Assembly (NCBI GenBank): GCA_036924855.1
Contig: JBAGRP010000001.1
Span: 7,180,001 to 7,244,000 of the forward strand
Direction: 5' to 3'
From: Nitrobacteraceae bacterium AZCC 2146
Lineage (GTDB): Bacteria; Pseudomonadota; Alphaproteobacteria; Rhizobiales; Xanthobacteraceae
DNA: 64,000 nt
A program made the position numbers and the translations under genes. The notes under the pieces are model-generated. The model was not told the origin of the DNA. It saw only the letters and a list, made by a program, of their open reading frames with translations, and ran no database searches. Shown here piece after piece: positions 8,414-16,779 of the stretch; within the stretch, counting starts at the first letter, position 1, and the number at the start of each line of letters is the position of its first letter.

Positions 8414-9643
8414 TTACGGCCGGTCCATCTTGCAGGTGGTCGGCAGCACGGTCTGTGGCGTGTCGATCTTGGCCACCAGCTTCCAGCCCCAGCCGGTCTT
8501 CTCCTCGTCGAACGGCTCCTTCTCGGTGCGGTCGCCGAGCGAGGAGACGTAGATCGGCTGGAAGAACTGGTGATCGTCCTTGCGCATCGTGCCCTTGCCG
8601 CCGTCGAACACGTCGAACTCCATGCCTTCCAGCGCCGCGGCGACCTTGACCGGATCGAGCGATTTGGCCTTTTCGGCGGCGGCGGCGAACATCCGCATCT
8701 CGTTGACGGCGCGCGGATAGAACAGGCTGAAATCATACTTCGCGCGCAGCGCCTTCTCGAACTCCTGCGACGGCTTGTGATCGAGGTTCGGGATGCCTTC
8801 GCCAACCTGGAACACCTGATGGTTGAGGTTGGCCTGCTTGATCGCCGTAGGCCCGCCAGTGCCGGCGGCATAATATGTGTACCAGTTCACCTTGAGTCCG
8901 GCATCGGCGGCGGCCTTCAGCAGCAGCGCGAAATCCTGGCCCCAGTTGCCGGTCACAACACTGTCGGCGCCGGACGACTTGATCTTGGCAATATACGGCG
9001 CGAAGTCGGTGATCTTGAGCAGCGGATGCAGCTCGTCGCCGACGATCTGGATATCCGGCCGCTTCGCTGCCAGCATCTTCTTCGCGGCGGTGCGCACGGA
9101 TTCGCCGAAGGAATAGTCCTGGTTGATCAGATAGAGCTTCTTGATGGCCGGCACGTCCTTCATGTAGTTGGTGAGCGCCTCCATCTTGATGTCGGAATTG
9201 GCGTCCCAGCGGAAATGCCAGAAGCTGCACTTGTCATTGGTGAGCACCGGATCGACCGCGGCGTAGTTGAAGTACAGCACTTCCTTGCCGGGATTACGGT
9301 CGTTGAACTTGGTGACGAAATCCGACAGCGCGCCGGCAACCGAGGATCCGTTGCCCTGGGTGATGTAGCGCACGCCGGCGTCGATCGCCTTCTGCGCCTG
9401 GATCAGGCTTTCCTGCGGATTGGTCTTGTTGTCGAGCGGGACGATCTCGACCTTTTTGCCGAGAATGCCGCCCTTCGCATTGAGTTCATCGGCGAGGAAC
9501 TGGAATGTCTTGAGGCCGACTTCGCCGACGCTGGCGCCGCCGCCGGACAATGGATCGATATAGCCGATCTTGACGGTTTCCTGGGCCATCGCTGTGCCGA
9601 GCATCGGCAATGTCAAGGCAGCCGCCATTACGAACTTGCGCAT
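8414..9643 (-). CDS. Periplasmic substrate-binding protein of a branched-chain-type ABC importer
   Basis: The mature start was set at the ATG at 9643, preceded by GGGAGAGAA; the open frame upstream of it is not coding. The 409-residue product has a Sec signal peptide (MRKFVMAAALTLPMLGTAMA, cut before QETVKIG) and a Peripla_BP_6 fold beginning KIGYIDPLSGGGASVGEVG, which captures substrate for the downstream LivH-M-G-F proteins. Other features are NGSSVAGALSDFV near the first lobe and QDYSFGESVRTAA. The ligand cannot be deduced; clustering with an acyl-CoA ligase and CoA-transferases argues for a carboxylic acid rather than an amino acid. Confidence 0.92.
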   Translation of the reverse strand: MRKFVMAAALTLPMLGTAMAQETVKIGYIDPLSGGGASVGEVGLKTFQFLADELNAKGGILGKKVEIVPLDNKTNPQESLIQAQKAIDAGVRYITQGNGSSVAGALSDFVTKFNDRNPGKEVLYFNYAAVDPVLTNDKCSFWHFRWDANSDIKMEALTNYMKDVPAIKKLYLINQDYSFGESVRTAAKKMLAAKRPDIQIVGDELHPLLKITDFAPYIAKIKSSGADSVVTGNWGQDFALLLKAAADAGLKVNWYTYYAAGTGGPTAIKQANLNHQVFQVGEGIPNLDHKPSQEFEKALRAKYDFSLFYPRAVNEMRMFAAAAEKAKSLDPVKVAAALEGMEFDVFDGGKGTMRKDDHQFFQPIYVSSLGDRTEKEPFDEEKTGWGWKLVAKIDTPQTVLPTTCKMDRP

Positions 9644-9818
9644 ATTTCTCTCCCTGGAATTTATTGGTCCGGTCAGATTTTTCTGACTCGGCATCTTTGG
9701 ATGGGATCGGCTGGACGTTTCAGTCCCGCCGGTTCTTGAACTTCCTTTGCGGATTGTGGGCCAAGGCTCCAAAGGCCGCAAGTCCGCAATAGTTGCAGAG
9801 CTACAGTCATCGGGCGGG

Positions 9819-12257
9819 TCAGGCGCCGGCAACCTGGTTTTTTTTCGATACGGCGATCGTGCCGATAACACCCGCTGCTCGCAGTGCCTCGATCTCGTCG
9901 TCGGAAATCCCGACCAGTTCGCGCAGCACTTCCTCGTTGTGCTGGCCGAGCGTCGGCGCCAGATGTTCGATGGCATAGGGCATGCTGGCGTCGCCTTCGC
10001 GATAGGCCACGGACGGCAGCAAATGCGGACCCATGAAGGGCCGCACTGCCGGCTGCCAGTGCCCGACCTTGAGCAGATGCGGATCGCCGGCAAGGTCCAC
10101 CGGCAGCCGCGCCGTGCCGGCGGGCACGCCATGCGCCTGCAGTGTTACCATCGCCAGATCCGGCCGCACGGTCGAGGTCCAGTGCCGGATCGCGACCTCG
10201 ATGCGGTCTTCCTCGGCGCGGCGTCCTGCGGCCGTCGCCAGCGCGGGATCGGCGGCAAGGTCGGCACGGTGCATCACCGCGCACAGCGCCTGCCACTCGT
10301 CGTCGCTGCGCACCGCCAGCGTGATCCACTGGTCTTCTCCTAGGCAGGGGAAGCAGCCGTTCGGCACGAAGCGCGGGTGGCGGTTGCCGATCCGCGGGCC
10401 TGATTTGCCGGTAGCCGATTGCTCGATGACCGACGGGGCCACCAGCGGCAGCAGGGCTTCGACCGCGCTGAGATCGATGTGCTGGCCTTCGCCGGTGTTC
10501 TTCTGGTGCATGAAGCCGATCATCAGCGCCGCCGCAGCGCTGACGCCGCCGAAGGGATCGCCGAGCGCCGCGTGCAGCATGGTCGGGGCATCGCCCTCGC
10601 GGCCGGTCACCGAGGGCAGGCCGCAGGCCTGCTCCAGCGTCGAGCCATAGGCGCGCACGCCGCTCCAGGGGCCCGACATGCCGAACGCCGGCATCGTCAC
10701 CACGACGAGGCGCGGGTTGATTTTCCGCATCGCCGCGGGATCGAGGCCGAGACGCGGCAATACGTCGGCGGCGTAGTTGTCGATCACTGCGTCCGCATCG
10801 GCGAGCAGCCGCTTCAGCAGCGTCCGGCCTGTTTCGGTGGTGAGGTTCAGCGTAATGCCGCGCTTGTTGCGGTTCATCTGCTGAAACCAGTAGGTCTTCT
10901 CGTAGGTGCGTTCGGGATGATACGGCCCGCGCGGATCGGTGCCGCGAAACCAGTCGGGATATTGGCAGGATTCGACCTTGATCACTTCGGCGCCGAGATC
11001 GCCCATCTGCCGCGTCGCCGAAGGGCCGGCCCAGCCCATGGTGAGATCGATGATGCGCAACCCCTTCAGCGGCAGCGCATCGTCGGATGTCGCTGCGCGA
11101 GTGGCGAGGCGGTTGTGTGTAGGCAAAGCGCTGCCATCATGTTCGCCGGCGAACGGCGCACGTCCGTTCGGCGTCGGCCGCGACCGCGTCAGATATTGCG
11201 GCAGCACCGGCGCATCGAACGAGGCGGTGCCGATCTGCACGGGCGCGAAGGCGCCGCGGTCGCGATAGAATTTCTGCTGCAGCAATTCTTCCATGTCCGG
11301 CACGACAGCGAGCGGAAGCCGCAGTTCGATGCCTTTCTCGAACCACTCATTCGCGGTCTTGTGCATCAGGATCGGCTGGAAGATGCCGAGCAGTTCCGCC
11401 GAATGCGTGGTGCGGTCGAGGCTGTTGGCGTAATGCGGTTCGTGTTCCAGTTCGGGCAGGCCGAGCATCGCGCAGAATGCCGCCCACTGCGCCGGTGTCA
11501 CCACGGTAATCCCGAGCCAGCCGTTCTTGGTGGGAAAGTTGCCGACCGGATAGCCGCGGCCGAACCGGTTGATGGCCATGCGCGGTCGCGTGAAGCCGAC
11601 CTCCAGCGCCAGGCCCGTATCGAACTCGCTGATCTGCAGCATCGCCTCATGGGCGCTGACGGCGAAGCGCCGCGCGCCGGTGCCGCGTCCAAACATCCCG
11701 GCAAGGCTCGGAATGAATGCGGTGAGGCCAGCCATGACAGCCACCTGGCCGTCGCGTGGCAGCACAGGCGGGCCTTCCAGCGGCCCGACCAGTTTGACGC
11801 TGCCGGACAGGCTGCGGCACACCGAATCCGTTGCTTCGTAGTTGCTGTAGGGTCCGTGCTCGCCGAACCATGAGATCGCGGTGATGGCAAGGCCGGGCTG
11901 TTCCTTGCGCAACGCGTCGTGCGTCAGCAGCGATGTTGGAATTTGAGACGGTGGCCGCGCATCGAGCAGCAGGTCGCTGTCGGCCAACAGCGCGCGAATT
12001 CTTGCAATATCTTCGGCCCGATCGAGGTCGGCAATCACGCTGTGCTTGTTGGTGTTGAGCCAGGCAAAATACCCGCTCTCGCGGCGGCCGTCGCCGGCAT
12101 CGACAACAGGCGCAAACTGCCGCGCCGGATCGCCGCCCGGCGGCTCGATCTTGACGACCTCGGCGCCGAAATCGGAAAACATCTTGCCACAATAGCCCAG
12201 CGTGTCGCCGGATCCGATTTCCACGACGCGCAATTCCGACAAAGGCAAGTTTGGCAT
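9819..12257 (-). CDS. Tandem (fused) class III CoA-transferase, CaiB/BaiF family
   Basis: At 812 residues this is twice the usual length and contains two CoA-transferase family III domains, about residues 1-385 (LRVVEIGSGDTLGYCGKMFS, FGAEVVKIEPPGGD) and 395-805 (LRIIDLTMGWAGPSATRQMG, LGAEVIKVES). The enzyme family moves CoA between acyl-CoA and a free acid through an aspartyl thioester. In the second half the catalytic-Asp region reads GQHIDLSAVEALL, with Asp present. In the first half the matching segment reads ARRFAVSAHEAML, with Ala in its place. It follows the transport operon on the same strand after 175 bp and probably processes the imported acid. Confidence 0.9.
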   Translation of the reverse strand: MPNLPLSELRVVEIGSGDTLGYCGKMFSDFGAEVVKIEPPGGDPARQFAPVVDAGDGRRESGYFAWLNTNKHSVIADLDRAEDIARIRALLADSDLLLDARPPSQIPTSLLTHDALRKEQPGLAITAISWFGEHGPYSNYEATDSVCRSLSGSVKLVGPLEGPPVLPRDGQVAVMAGLTAFIPSLAGMFGRGTGARRFAVSAHEAMLQISEFDTGLALEVGFTRPRMAINRFGRGYPVGNFPTKNGWLGITVVTPAQWAAFCAMLGLPELEHEPHYANSLDRTTHSAELLGIFQPILMHKTANEWFEKGIELRLPLAVVPDMEELLQQKFYRDRGAFAPVQIGTASFDAPVLPQYLTRSRPTPNGRAPFAGEHDGSALPTHNRLATRAATSDDALPLKGLRIIDLTMGWAGPSATRQMGDLGAEVIKVESCQYPDWFRGTDPRGPYHPERTYEKTYWFQQMNRNKRGITLNLTTETGRTLLKRLLADADAVIDNYAADVLPRLGLDPAAMRKINPRLVVVTMPAFGMSGPWSGVRAYGSTLEQACGLPSVTGREGDAPTMLHAALGDPFGGVSAAAALMIGFMHQKNTGEGQHIDLSAVEALLPLVAPSVIEQSATGKSGPRIGNRHPRFVPNGCFPCLGEDQWITLAVRSDDEWQALCAVMHRADLAADPALATAAGRRAEEDRIEVAIRHWTSTVRPDLAMVTLQAHGVPAGTARLPVDLAGDPHLLKVGHWQPAVRPFMGPHLLPSVAYREGDASMPYAIEHLAPTLGQHNEEVLRELVGISDDEIEALRAAGVIGTIAVSKKNQVAGA

Positions 12258-12315
12258 TTCCGCCCGATCAATTATTGGTTGGGCGCATCATGTCGAGATG
12301 GGCGCGGGCGTCAAG

Positions 12316-13158
12316 TCATCCGGCGCGGGCGCGCGGCGCGGACTTGCCGAGCGACAGCGACATCGCCGCAATCAGCGGCTTCATGAAGAAGGCGTCGTTG
12401 GCGGGATAGATGTCGGTTTGCAGGCCGTAGGCTTTCAACTCGTCCGACACCACAGGGCCGATCGACGCGATCGGCGTCTTGGCCAGTGCCGCGCGCAGTT
12501 GATCGTCGCGGCCATGGGCCTTCGCGGCATCGACGAGGCGGCGCACCTGGCCCGAACTGGTCAGCGCGATGGCATCGACGCGGCCTGCGGCCATTTCCTC
12601 GATCGCGGAGATGATGTTCGTCTCCGCGGCCTGCGCGTCGTAGATGTAAGGCAGCACCGTATCGACCTCGGCGCCGCATGCCGCGATCGCGCCGATCAGC
12701 ACGCTGTGGTCTTTTTCCGGATAGAGCTGCAACCCGAGCCGATGGCCTTTCAAGTCGAGGGCCGACAGCATCGCGGCGACGCCTTCCGAGGTCGGCGTCT
12801 CCGTCGTGATATCCGGCTCCAGCCCGATCTCGCGCAGCGCGCGGCCAGGCTTCGGACCGCGGGCGAATTTGCGGGATTTGCCGACTGCGGCGACGAAGGC
12901 CGGTTCGACGCCGAGGCGGCGGACCACCTTCATCATCCGGCGCAGGCCTTCGCCGGTCATCAGCACCAGATCGTCGAACGGCTGGTCGATGAAGCGCCCG
13001 ATCCAGGCCTCGACCGGCGCCGGATCGGGCGCGTCGTGGATGGTGAACATCGGACATTGCAGCACATCCGCGCCCTGTTCGGCGAGCAGCCGGGAGAACT
13101 GCGCTTCCTCGCGGGTTTCCAGGATCAGGATGCGATAACCGTTGAGCTTGTCAGCCAT
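12316..13158 (-). CDS. Uroporphyrinogen-III synthase family protein (HemD-like)
   Basis: The 280-residue protein from ATG 13158 (MADKLNGYRILILETREEAQ) fits the two-domain HemD fold. It has an N-terminal lobe with LLAEQGADVLQCPMF and DDLVLMTGEGLRRMM, and a second lobe with VDAIALTSSGQVRRLV and IASIGPVVSDELKAYGL, the latter resembling the HemD motif with SxGPxT. HemD closes the tetrapyrrole ring during heme and chlorophyll synthesis. Sequence divergence and the lack of heme genes nearby make this possibly a paralogue, as in some regulators and nitrate-assimilation clusters. A longer start at 13233 is possible but lacks a better ribosome site. Confidence 0.75.
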   Translation of the reverse strand: MADKLNGYRILILETREEAQFSRLLAEQGADVLQCPMFTIHDAPDPAPVEAWIGRFIDQPFDDLVLMTGEGLRRMMKVVRRLGVEPAFVAAVGKSRKFARGPKPGRALREIGLEPDITTETPTSEGVAAMLSALDLKGHRLGLQLYPEKDHSVLIGAIAACGAEVDTVLPYIYDAQAAETNIISAIEEMAAGRVDAIALTSSGQVRRLVDAAKAHGRDDQLRAALAKTPIASIGPVVSDELKAYGLQTDIYPANDAFFMKPLIAAMSLSLGKSAPRARAG

Positions 13159-13295
13159 TTTGTGCTCGCATTTCGCCCCGGCGCATTGGTGGCCAAGATG
13201 GGCATATTGCAGCGCGGAACAGGATTGGCGCAAGGCCGCCGCGGGTGATAGAGCAGGGCGCGTTTCCCGGTTCCTCTCCGAAGTAGATCACCTTC

Positions 13296-14159
13296 ATGCC
13301 CCATCACCAGTTCGTCCTGACCCTGTCCTGTCCCGACCGTCCCGGCATCGTCTCCGCGGTATCGACCTTCCTTGCCCATAACGGCCAGAACATCCTCGAC
13401 GCCCAGCAGTTCGACGACGTCGAGACCGGTCATTTCTTCATGCGGGTCGTTTTCAACGCCGCCGATGTCCATGTCGAGCTGTCGGCGCTGCAGACCGGCT
13501 TCGGCGCCATCGCCGAGCGCTTCAAGATGGACTGGCAGATGCGCGACCGCGAAACCCGCCGCCGCGTGATGCTGCTGGTGTCGAAATCCGATCACTGCCT
13601 GGTCGACATCCTGTATCGCTGGCGCACCGGCGAGCTGGAAATGATCCCCACCGCGATCGTCTCCAACCATCCGCGCGAGACCTACAAGAACCTCGATTTC
13701 GGCGACATCCCGTTCCACTACATGCCGATCACCAAGGAGACCAAGCGCGAGCAGGAACTGGCGATCTGGGATCTGGTCGAAAAGACCGAGACCGATCTCG
13801 TGGTACTGGCGCGCTACATGCAGATCCTGTCGGACGAGATGACCAAAAAGCTGTCCGGTCGCTGCATCAACATCCACCACTCGTTCCTGCCGGGCTTCAA
13901 GGGCGCGCGGCCCTATCACCAGGCCCATGAGCGCGGCGTCAAGCTGATCGGCGCCACCGGGCACTACGTCACCAGCGATCTCGACGAAGGCCCGATCATC
14001 GACCAGGACGTCGAGCGCATCAGCCACCGCGACACGCCCGAGGACCTGGTCCGCAAGGGCCGTGACATCGAACGCCGCGTGCTGGCCCGCGCCATGCGCT
14101 ATCACCTCGAGGACCGCGTCATCCTCAACGGCAAGAAGACCGTGGTGTTTGTGAACTAA
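13296..14159 (+). CDS. purU: Formyltetrahydrofolate deformylase
   Basis: The 287-residue PurU hydrolyses 10-formyltetrahydrofolate to tetrahydrofolate and formate, feeding formate to purine synthesis and balancing one-carbon pools. An N-terminal ACT domain (residues about 5-85, [20 protein letters not shown]) is followed by a formyltransferase domain. The catalytic residues are visible in [20 protein letters not shown] (Asn, His) and [11 protein letters not shown] (Asp). Length and residues are normal for the family. It is monocistronic and transcribed away from the HemD-like gene; a palindromic repeat begins right after its stop. Confidence 0.96.
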   Translation: MPHHQFVLTLSCPDRPGIVSAVSTFLAHNGQNILDAQQFDDVETGHFFMRVVFNAADVHVELSALQTGFGAIAERFKMDWQMRDRETRRRVMLLVSKSDHCLVDILYRWRTGELEMIPTAIVSNHPRETYKNLDFGDIPFHYMPITKETKREQELAIWDLVEKTETDLVVLARYMQILSDEMTKKLSGRCINIHHSFLPGFKGARPYHQAHERGVKLIGATGHYVTSDLDEGPIIDQDVERISHRDTPEDLVRKGRDIERRVLARAMRYHLEDRVILNGKKTVVFVN

Positions 14160-14162
14160 AGT

Positions 14163-14299
14163 TGTCATTCCCCGACACGCCTCTTGGCGTGGGCCCGGAA
14201 TCCATACTCCCTGCGGTGGTTATGGATTCCGGGCTCGCTCGTTCAGCTCCGCTGAACTCACGCCCTCAGGCGCGCCAATTGGCGCGCCGGGGAATGACA
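14163..14299. repeat. 137-bp intergenic palindromic repeat (copy 1)
   Basis: Bounded by TGTCATTCCCCG and CGGGGAATGACA, it contains a core GGAATCCATACTCCCTG followed by GGTTATGGATTCCGGG and inner stems such as GGCGCGCCAATTGGCGCGCC. The copy at 16610-16746 has the same length and termini with the core inverted. It sits between convergent purU and the lipoprotein gene, where it may act as a bidirectional terminator. Confidence 0.75.
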
Positions 14300-14305
14300 A
14301 AAAAT

Positions 14306-14578
14306 CTAGTGGATCGCTTCCGCTGACGGCGAGGTCGCCGGGTCCGGGCCGCCCTTCGCGGTGGGCTGCAGCTGCTTTTCCTCGCGATGCTTCACGTACT
14401 CGTCGTAGCCCGGTGTGCCCGGGCGCGGCGGGGCGTCGGCCGGCAATCCGCCGGCCCAGGCCGGAATCAGATCGCCCATGCCGCCGGCGAGGAACGAGCT
14501 GATGGAGCCGCAGCCGCCGAGGCTGGAGGCCATCAGCACAAGGCCGATCAGAGCGGGTACGCGGCGAGGAACGGGCAT
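14306..14578 (-). CDS. Small predicted lipoprotein
   Basis: This 90-residue protein begins MPVPRRVPALIGLVLMASSL and carries a lipobox LGGC, so Cys near residue 22 should be lipidated and anchored in a membrane. The rest is Pro/Gly/Ala-rich (ADAPPRPGTPGYDEYVKHRE) with no catalytic motif. I do not recognise a function. The ATG at 14578 is preferred to an upstream TTG at 14611 because the signal peptide starts there. It is flanked by a palindromic repeat at its 3' end. Confidence 0.65.
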   Translation of the reverse strand: MPVPRRVPALIGLVLMASSLGGCGSISSFLAGGMGDLIPAWAGGLPADAPPRPGTPGYDEYVKHREEKQLQPTAKGGPDPATSPSAEAIH

Positions 14579-14674
14579 GGAGGCGATGTCATCTTGGGGA
14601 ACTGGGAACAATTGTAACAGACTTATTGCCTAGGACGACCGGCAAAATTGTGATCGATTTCGGACTGAAAGGTT

Positions 14675-14706
14675 CTATGATACCGAATGCAAAATCGGTG
14701 TCATAG
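14675..14706 (-). terminator. Hairpin after the MarR gene
   Basis: CTATGATACCGA and TCGGTGTCATAG flank an 8-base loop directly next to the MarR stop codon, giving a 12-pair stem with one wobble or mismatch. There is no strong T-run after it in the minus direction, so termination is likely but not certain. Confidence 0.5.
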
Positions 14707-15198
14707 TCAAGCGGTTTTCTTTCGCCGAGCTGCACCGACCTTCCGGGCTTGCACCGCATTCACCGCAGGCGTTTGTGCCAGCAGGCGGCGCAGCAGATCG
14801 ATCAGGACGTCGACTTCCTTTTTGTCGAGGCAGTCGAGCAGCACGCGCTCGCGGTCGAGCGCGAGCTCGATGATCCGATCATGGAGCGCCCGGCCGGCTT
14901 TGGTGAGCGTGATCACCCGCTTGTTGTCGCCGGCTTGTTCGGTGACCGTCACGCTGCCGTTGTCGACCAGCGATCTAGTCGTCCGGCTGACCAGACCTTT
15001 GTCGAGATCGAAAAACTGGCAAATCTGTTGTGCAGTGCAAGGGTTTTCGACGGCAAGCAGTGAAAGGATGCGCCACTCGGTCACGCCCACGCCGAACTCA
15101 CGGCGGTATGCGCTCGACGCTCCAGCGGCTAGTTTGTTGCCGAGAAAGTTTATCAGAGCTGGGACATATCGTCCGTGGTTAATGACCGGCTTCGACAT
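14707..15198 (-). CDS. MarR family transcriptional regulator
   Basis: The 163-residue winged-helix regulator has the MarR dimerisation helices and a DNA-binding core, WRILSLLAVENPCTAQQICQ then LDKGLVSRTTRSLVDNG, followed by the wing DNKRVITLTKAGRAL. MarR proteins usually repress a divergent operon until a phenolic or acyl-CoA ligand binds. This gene is divergent from the importer operon that begins at 15436, and inverted repeats in between could be its operator. The C-terminus is basic (ARKVGAARRKKTA). Confidence 0.93.
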   Translation of the reverse strand: MSKPVINHGRYVPALINFLGNKLAAGASSAYRREFGVGVTEWRILSLLAVENPCTAQQICQFFDLDKGLVSRTTRSLVDNGSVTVTEQAGDNKRVITLTKAGRALHDRIIELALDRERVLLDCLDKKEVDVLIDLLRRLLAQTPAVNAVQARKVGAARRKKTA

Positions 15199-15321
15199 TT
15201 CGATACGATCCGCCGTTCAAAATCTGATGGCCATTAACGGAAGCGCAGGCGAGACGCTTGGCTATCAATTGATGGCATGCGACGATGCGCCTGATTTAAG
15301 CAATTCAACACATCGAGTTGC

Positions 15322-15350
15322 GTTGTCAACCCGGCGGTTGACAGGTCAAC
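15322..15350. promoter_or_regulatory. Clustered TTGAC/GTCAA inverted repeats, candidate MarR operator
   Basis: In the 237-bp divergent spacer, TGTCAACC-CGGC-GGTTGACA (15324-15343) forms an 8-bp-arm palindrome. It overlaps a second one, GTTGAC-AG-GTCAAC (15337-15350), and GTTGTCAAC (15322-15330) adds another half-site pair. This arrangement of nested palindromes suits dimer binding by the adjacent MarR protein. The assignment is inference. Confidence 0.6.
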
Positions 15351-15435
15351 ACGGCTCCGTTATCGCGAATGACAACGCAATAGACCATGATCTTCCGGCC
15401 CCCAAGAGCCGACATCGCGCACAGAGGAGGAATTG

Positions 15436-16602
15436 ATGCTGAGGAATTTTATTTCCGCGACGCTGGCTGCTGGCGTGTTGTCGTGGGGCGCCACGGCGCA
15501 GGCGCAGGAAGCCGTCAAGATCGGCCTGATCCTGCCGATGACCGGCGGCCAGGCCTCGACCGGCAAGCAGATCGACAATGCGATCAAGCTCTACATGCAG
15601 AAGTTTGGCGACACCGTCGCCGGCAAGAAGATCGAGATCATCCTCAAGGATGACGCCGCCTTGCCCGACAATACCAAGCGCCTCGCGCAGGAACTGATCG
15701 TCAACGACAAGGTCAACATCATCGCCGGTTTCGGCGTGACCCCGGCGGCGCTCGCTGCGGCGCCGCTCGCCACCCAGGCCAAAGTGCCCGAAGTCGTGAT
15801 GGCCGCGGGCACCTCGATCATCACCGAGCGTTCGCCCTACATCGTACGCACCAGCTTCACGCTGGCGCAGTCCTCCACCATCATCGGCGACTGGGCCGCC
15901 AAGAACGGCATCAAGAAGGTCGCGACGCTGACCTCCGACTACGCGCCCGGCAACGATGCGCTGCAGTTCTTCAAGGAGCACTTCGTCGCCGGCGGCGGCG
16001 AGGTCGTCGAGGAGGTCAAGGTACCGCTGGCGAATCCGGACTTCGCGCCGTTTCTGCAGCGTATGAAGGATTCCAAGCCCGACGCGGTGTTCGTGTTCGT
16101 GCCGGCCGGACAGGGCGGCAACTTCATGAAGCAATATGCCGAGCGCGGTCTCGACAAGTCCGGTATCAAGGTGATCGGACCCGGCGACGTGATGGACGAC
16201 GACCTGCTCAACAATATGGGCGATGCAGCGCTGGGCGCTGTCACCGCGCATCTGTATTCGGCGGCGCATCCGTCCGCGATGAACAAGGAGTTCGTCACGA
16301 CCTACAAGAAGGCGTTCGGCACCCGCCCGGGCTTCATGGCGGTGAGCGGCTATGACGGCATCCACCTGATCTACGAAGCGCTGAAGAAGACCGGTGGCAA
16401 GGCCGATGGCGATTCGCTGATCGCGGCGATGAAGGGCATGGCCTGGGAGAGCCCGCGCGGCCCGATCTCGATCGACCCGGACACCCGCGACATCGTGCAG
16501 AACATCTATATCCGCAAGGTCGAGAAGGTCGACGGTGAACTCTACAACGTCGAATTCTCGACCTTCAAAGACGTCAAGGATTCCGGCAAGACGAAGAAGT
16601 AA
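15436..16602 (+). CDS. Periplasmic substrate-binding protein of a branched-chain-type ABC importer
   Basis: The ATG at 15436 follows GAGGAGG. The 388-residue product has a Sec signal peptide (MLRNFISATLAAGVLSWGAT, cleavage after AQA) and a Peripla_BP_6 domain starting VKIGLILPMTGGQASTGKQI. Motifs include NIIAGFGVTPAALAAAPLAT, SDYAPGNDALQFFKEHF and GFMAVSGYDGIHLIYEAL. It delivers an unknown ligand to the LivH-M-G-F proteins encoded immediately downstream. A 137-bp palindromic repeat lies between it and the permease gene, a position often seen for hairpins that raise binding-protein mRNA over transporter mRNA. Confidence 0.93.
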   Translation: MLRNFISATLAAGVLSWGATAQAQEAVKIGLILPMTGGQASTGKQIDNAIKLYMQKFGDTVAGKKIEIILKDDAALPDNTKRLAQELIVNDKVNIIAGFGVTPAALAAAPLATQAKVPEVVMAAGTSIITERSPYIVRTSFTLAQSSTIIGDWAAKNGIKKVATLTSDYAPGNDALQFFKEHFVAGGGEVVEEVKVPLANPDFAPFLQRMKDSKPDAVFVFVPAGQGGNFMKQYAERGLDKSGIKVIGPGDVMDDDLLNNMGDAALGAVTAHLYSAAHPSAMNKEFVTTYKKAFGTRPGFMAVSGYDGIHLIYEALKKTGGKADGDSLIAAMKGMAWESPRGPISIDPDTRDIVQNIYIRKVEKVDGELYNVEFSTFKDVKDSGKTKK

Positions 16603-16609
16603 GTAAACC

Positions 16610-16746
16610 TGTCATTCCGGGGCATCCAATCAGCGCGTTTCGCGATGATTGGATGAGCCCGGAAGCCATAACCACGACAGGGAGTTTGGATTCCGGGCCT
16701 CCATTCCAGCCGGCTATCGCCAGCTGGAACGAATCCCGGAATGACA
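16610..16746. repeat. 137-bp intergenic palindromic repeat (copy 2)
   Basis: It has the same length and terminal sequence (TGTCATTCC...GGAATGACA) as the copy at 14163-14299. Its core, CCATAACCACGACAGGGAG followed by GGATTCCGGG, is the reverse complement of that copy's core with a few changes. Inner stems such as CCAATCA/TGATTGG differ between copies. Confidence 0.75.
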
Positions 16747-16779
16747 ATTTTGTAGTTCTGGCATGAAGCAACTCTCCCC

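Noticed and set aside
9644..10132. N-terminal extension of the binding protein at 8414-9643
   Set aside because: It precedes the signal peptide and overlaps the CoA-transferase gene out of frame; GGGAGAG before ATG 9643 marks the real start.
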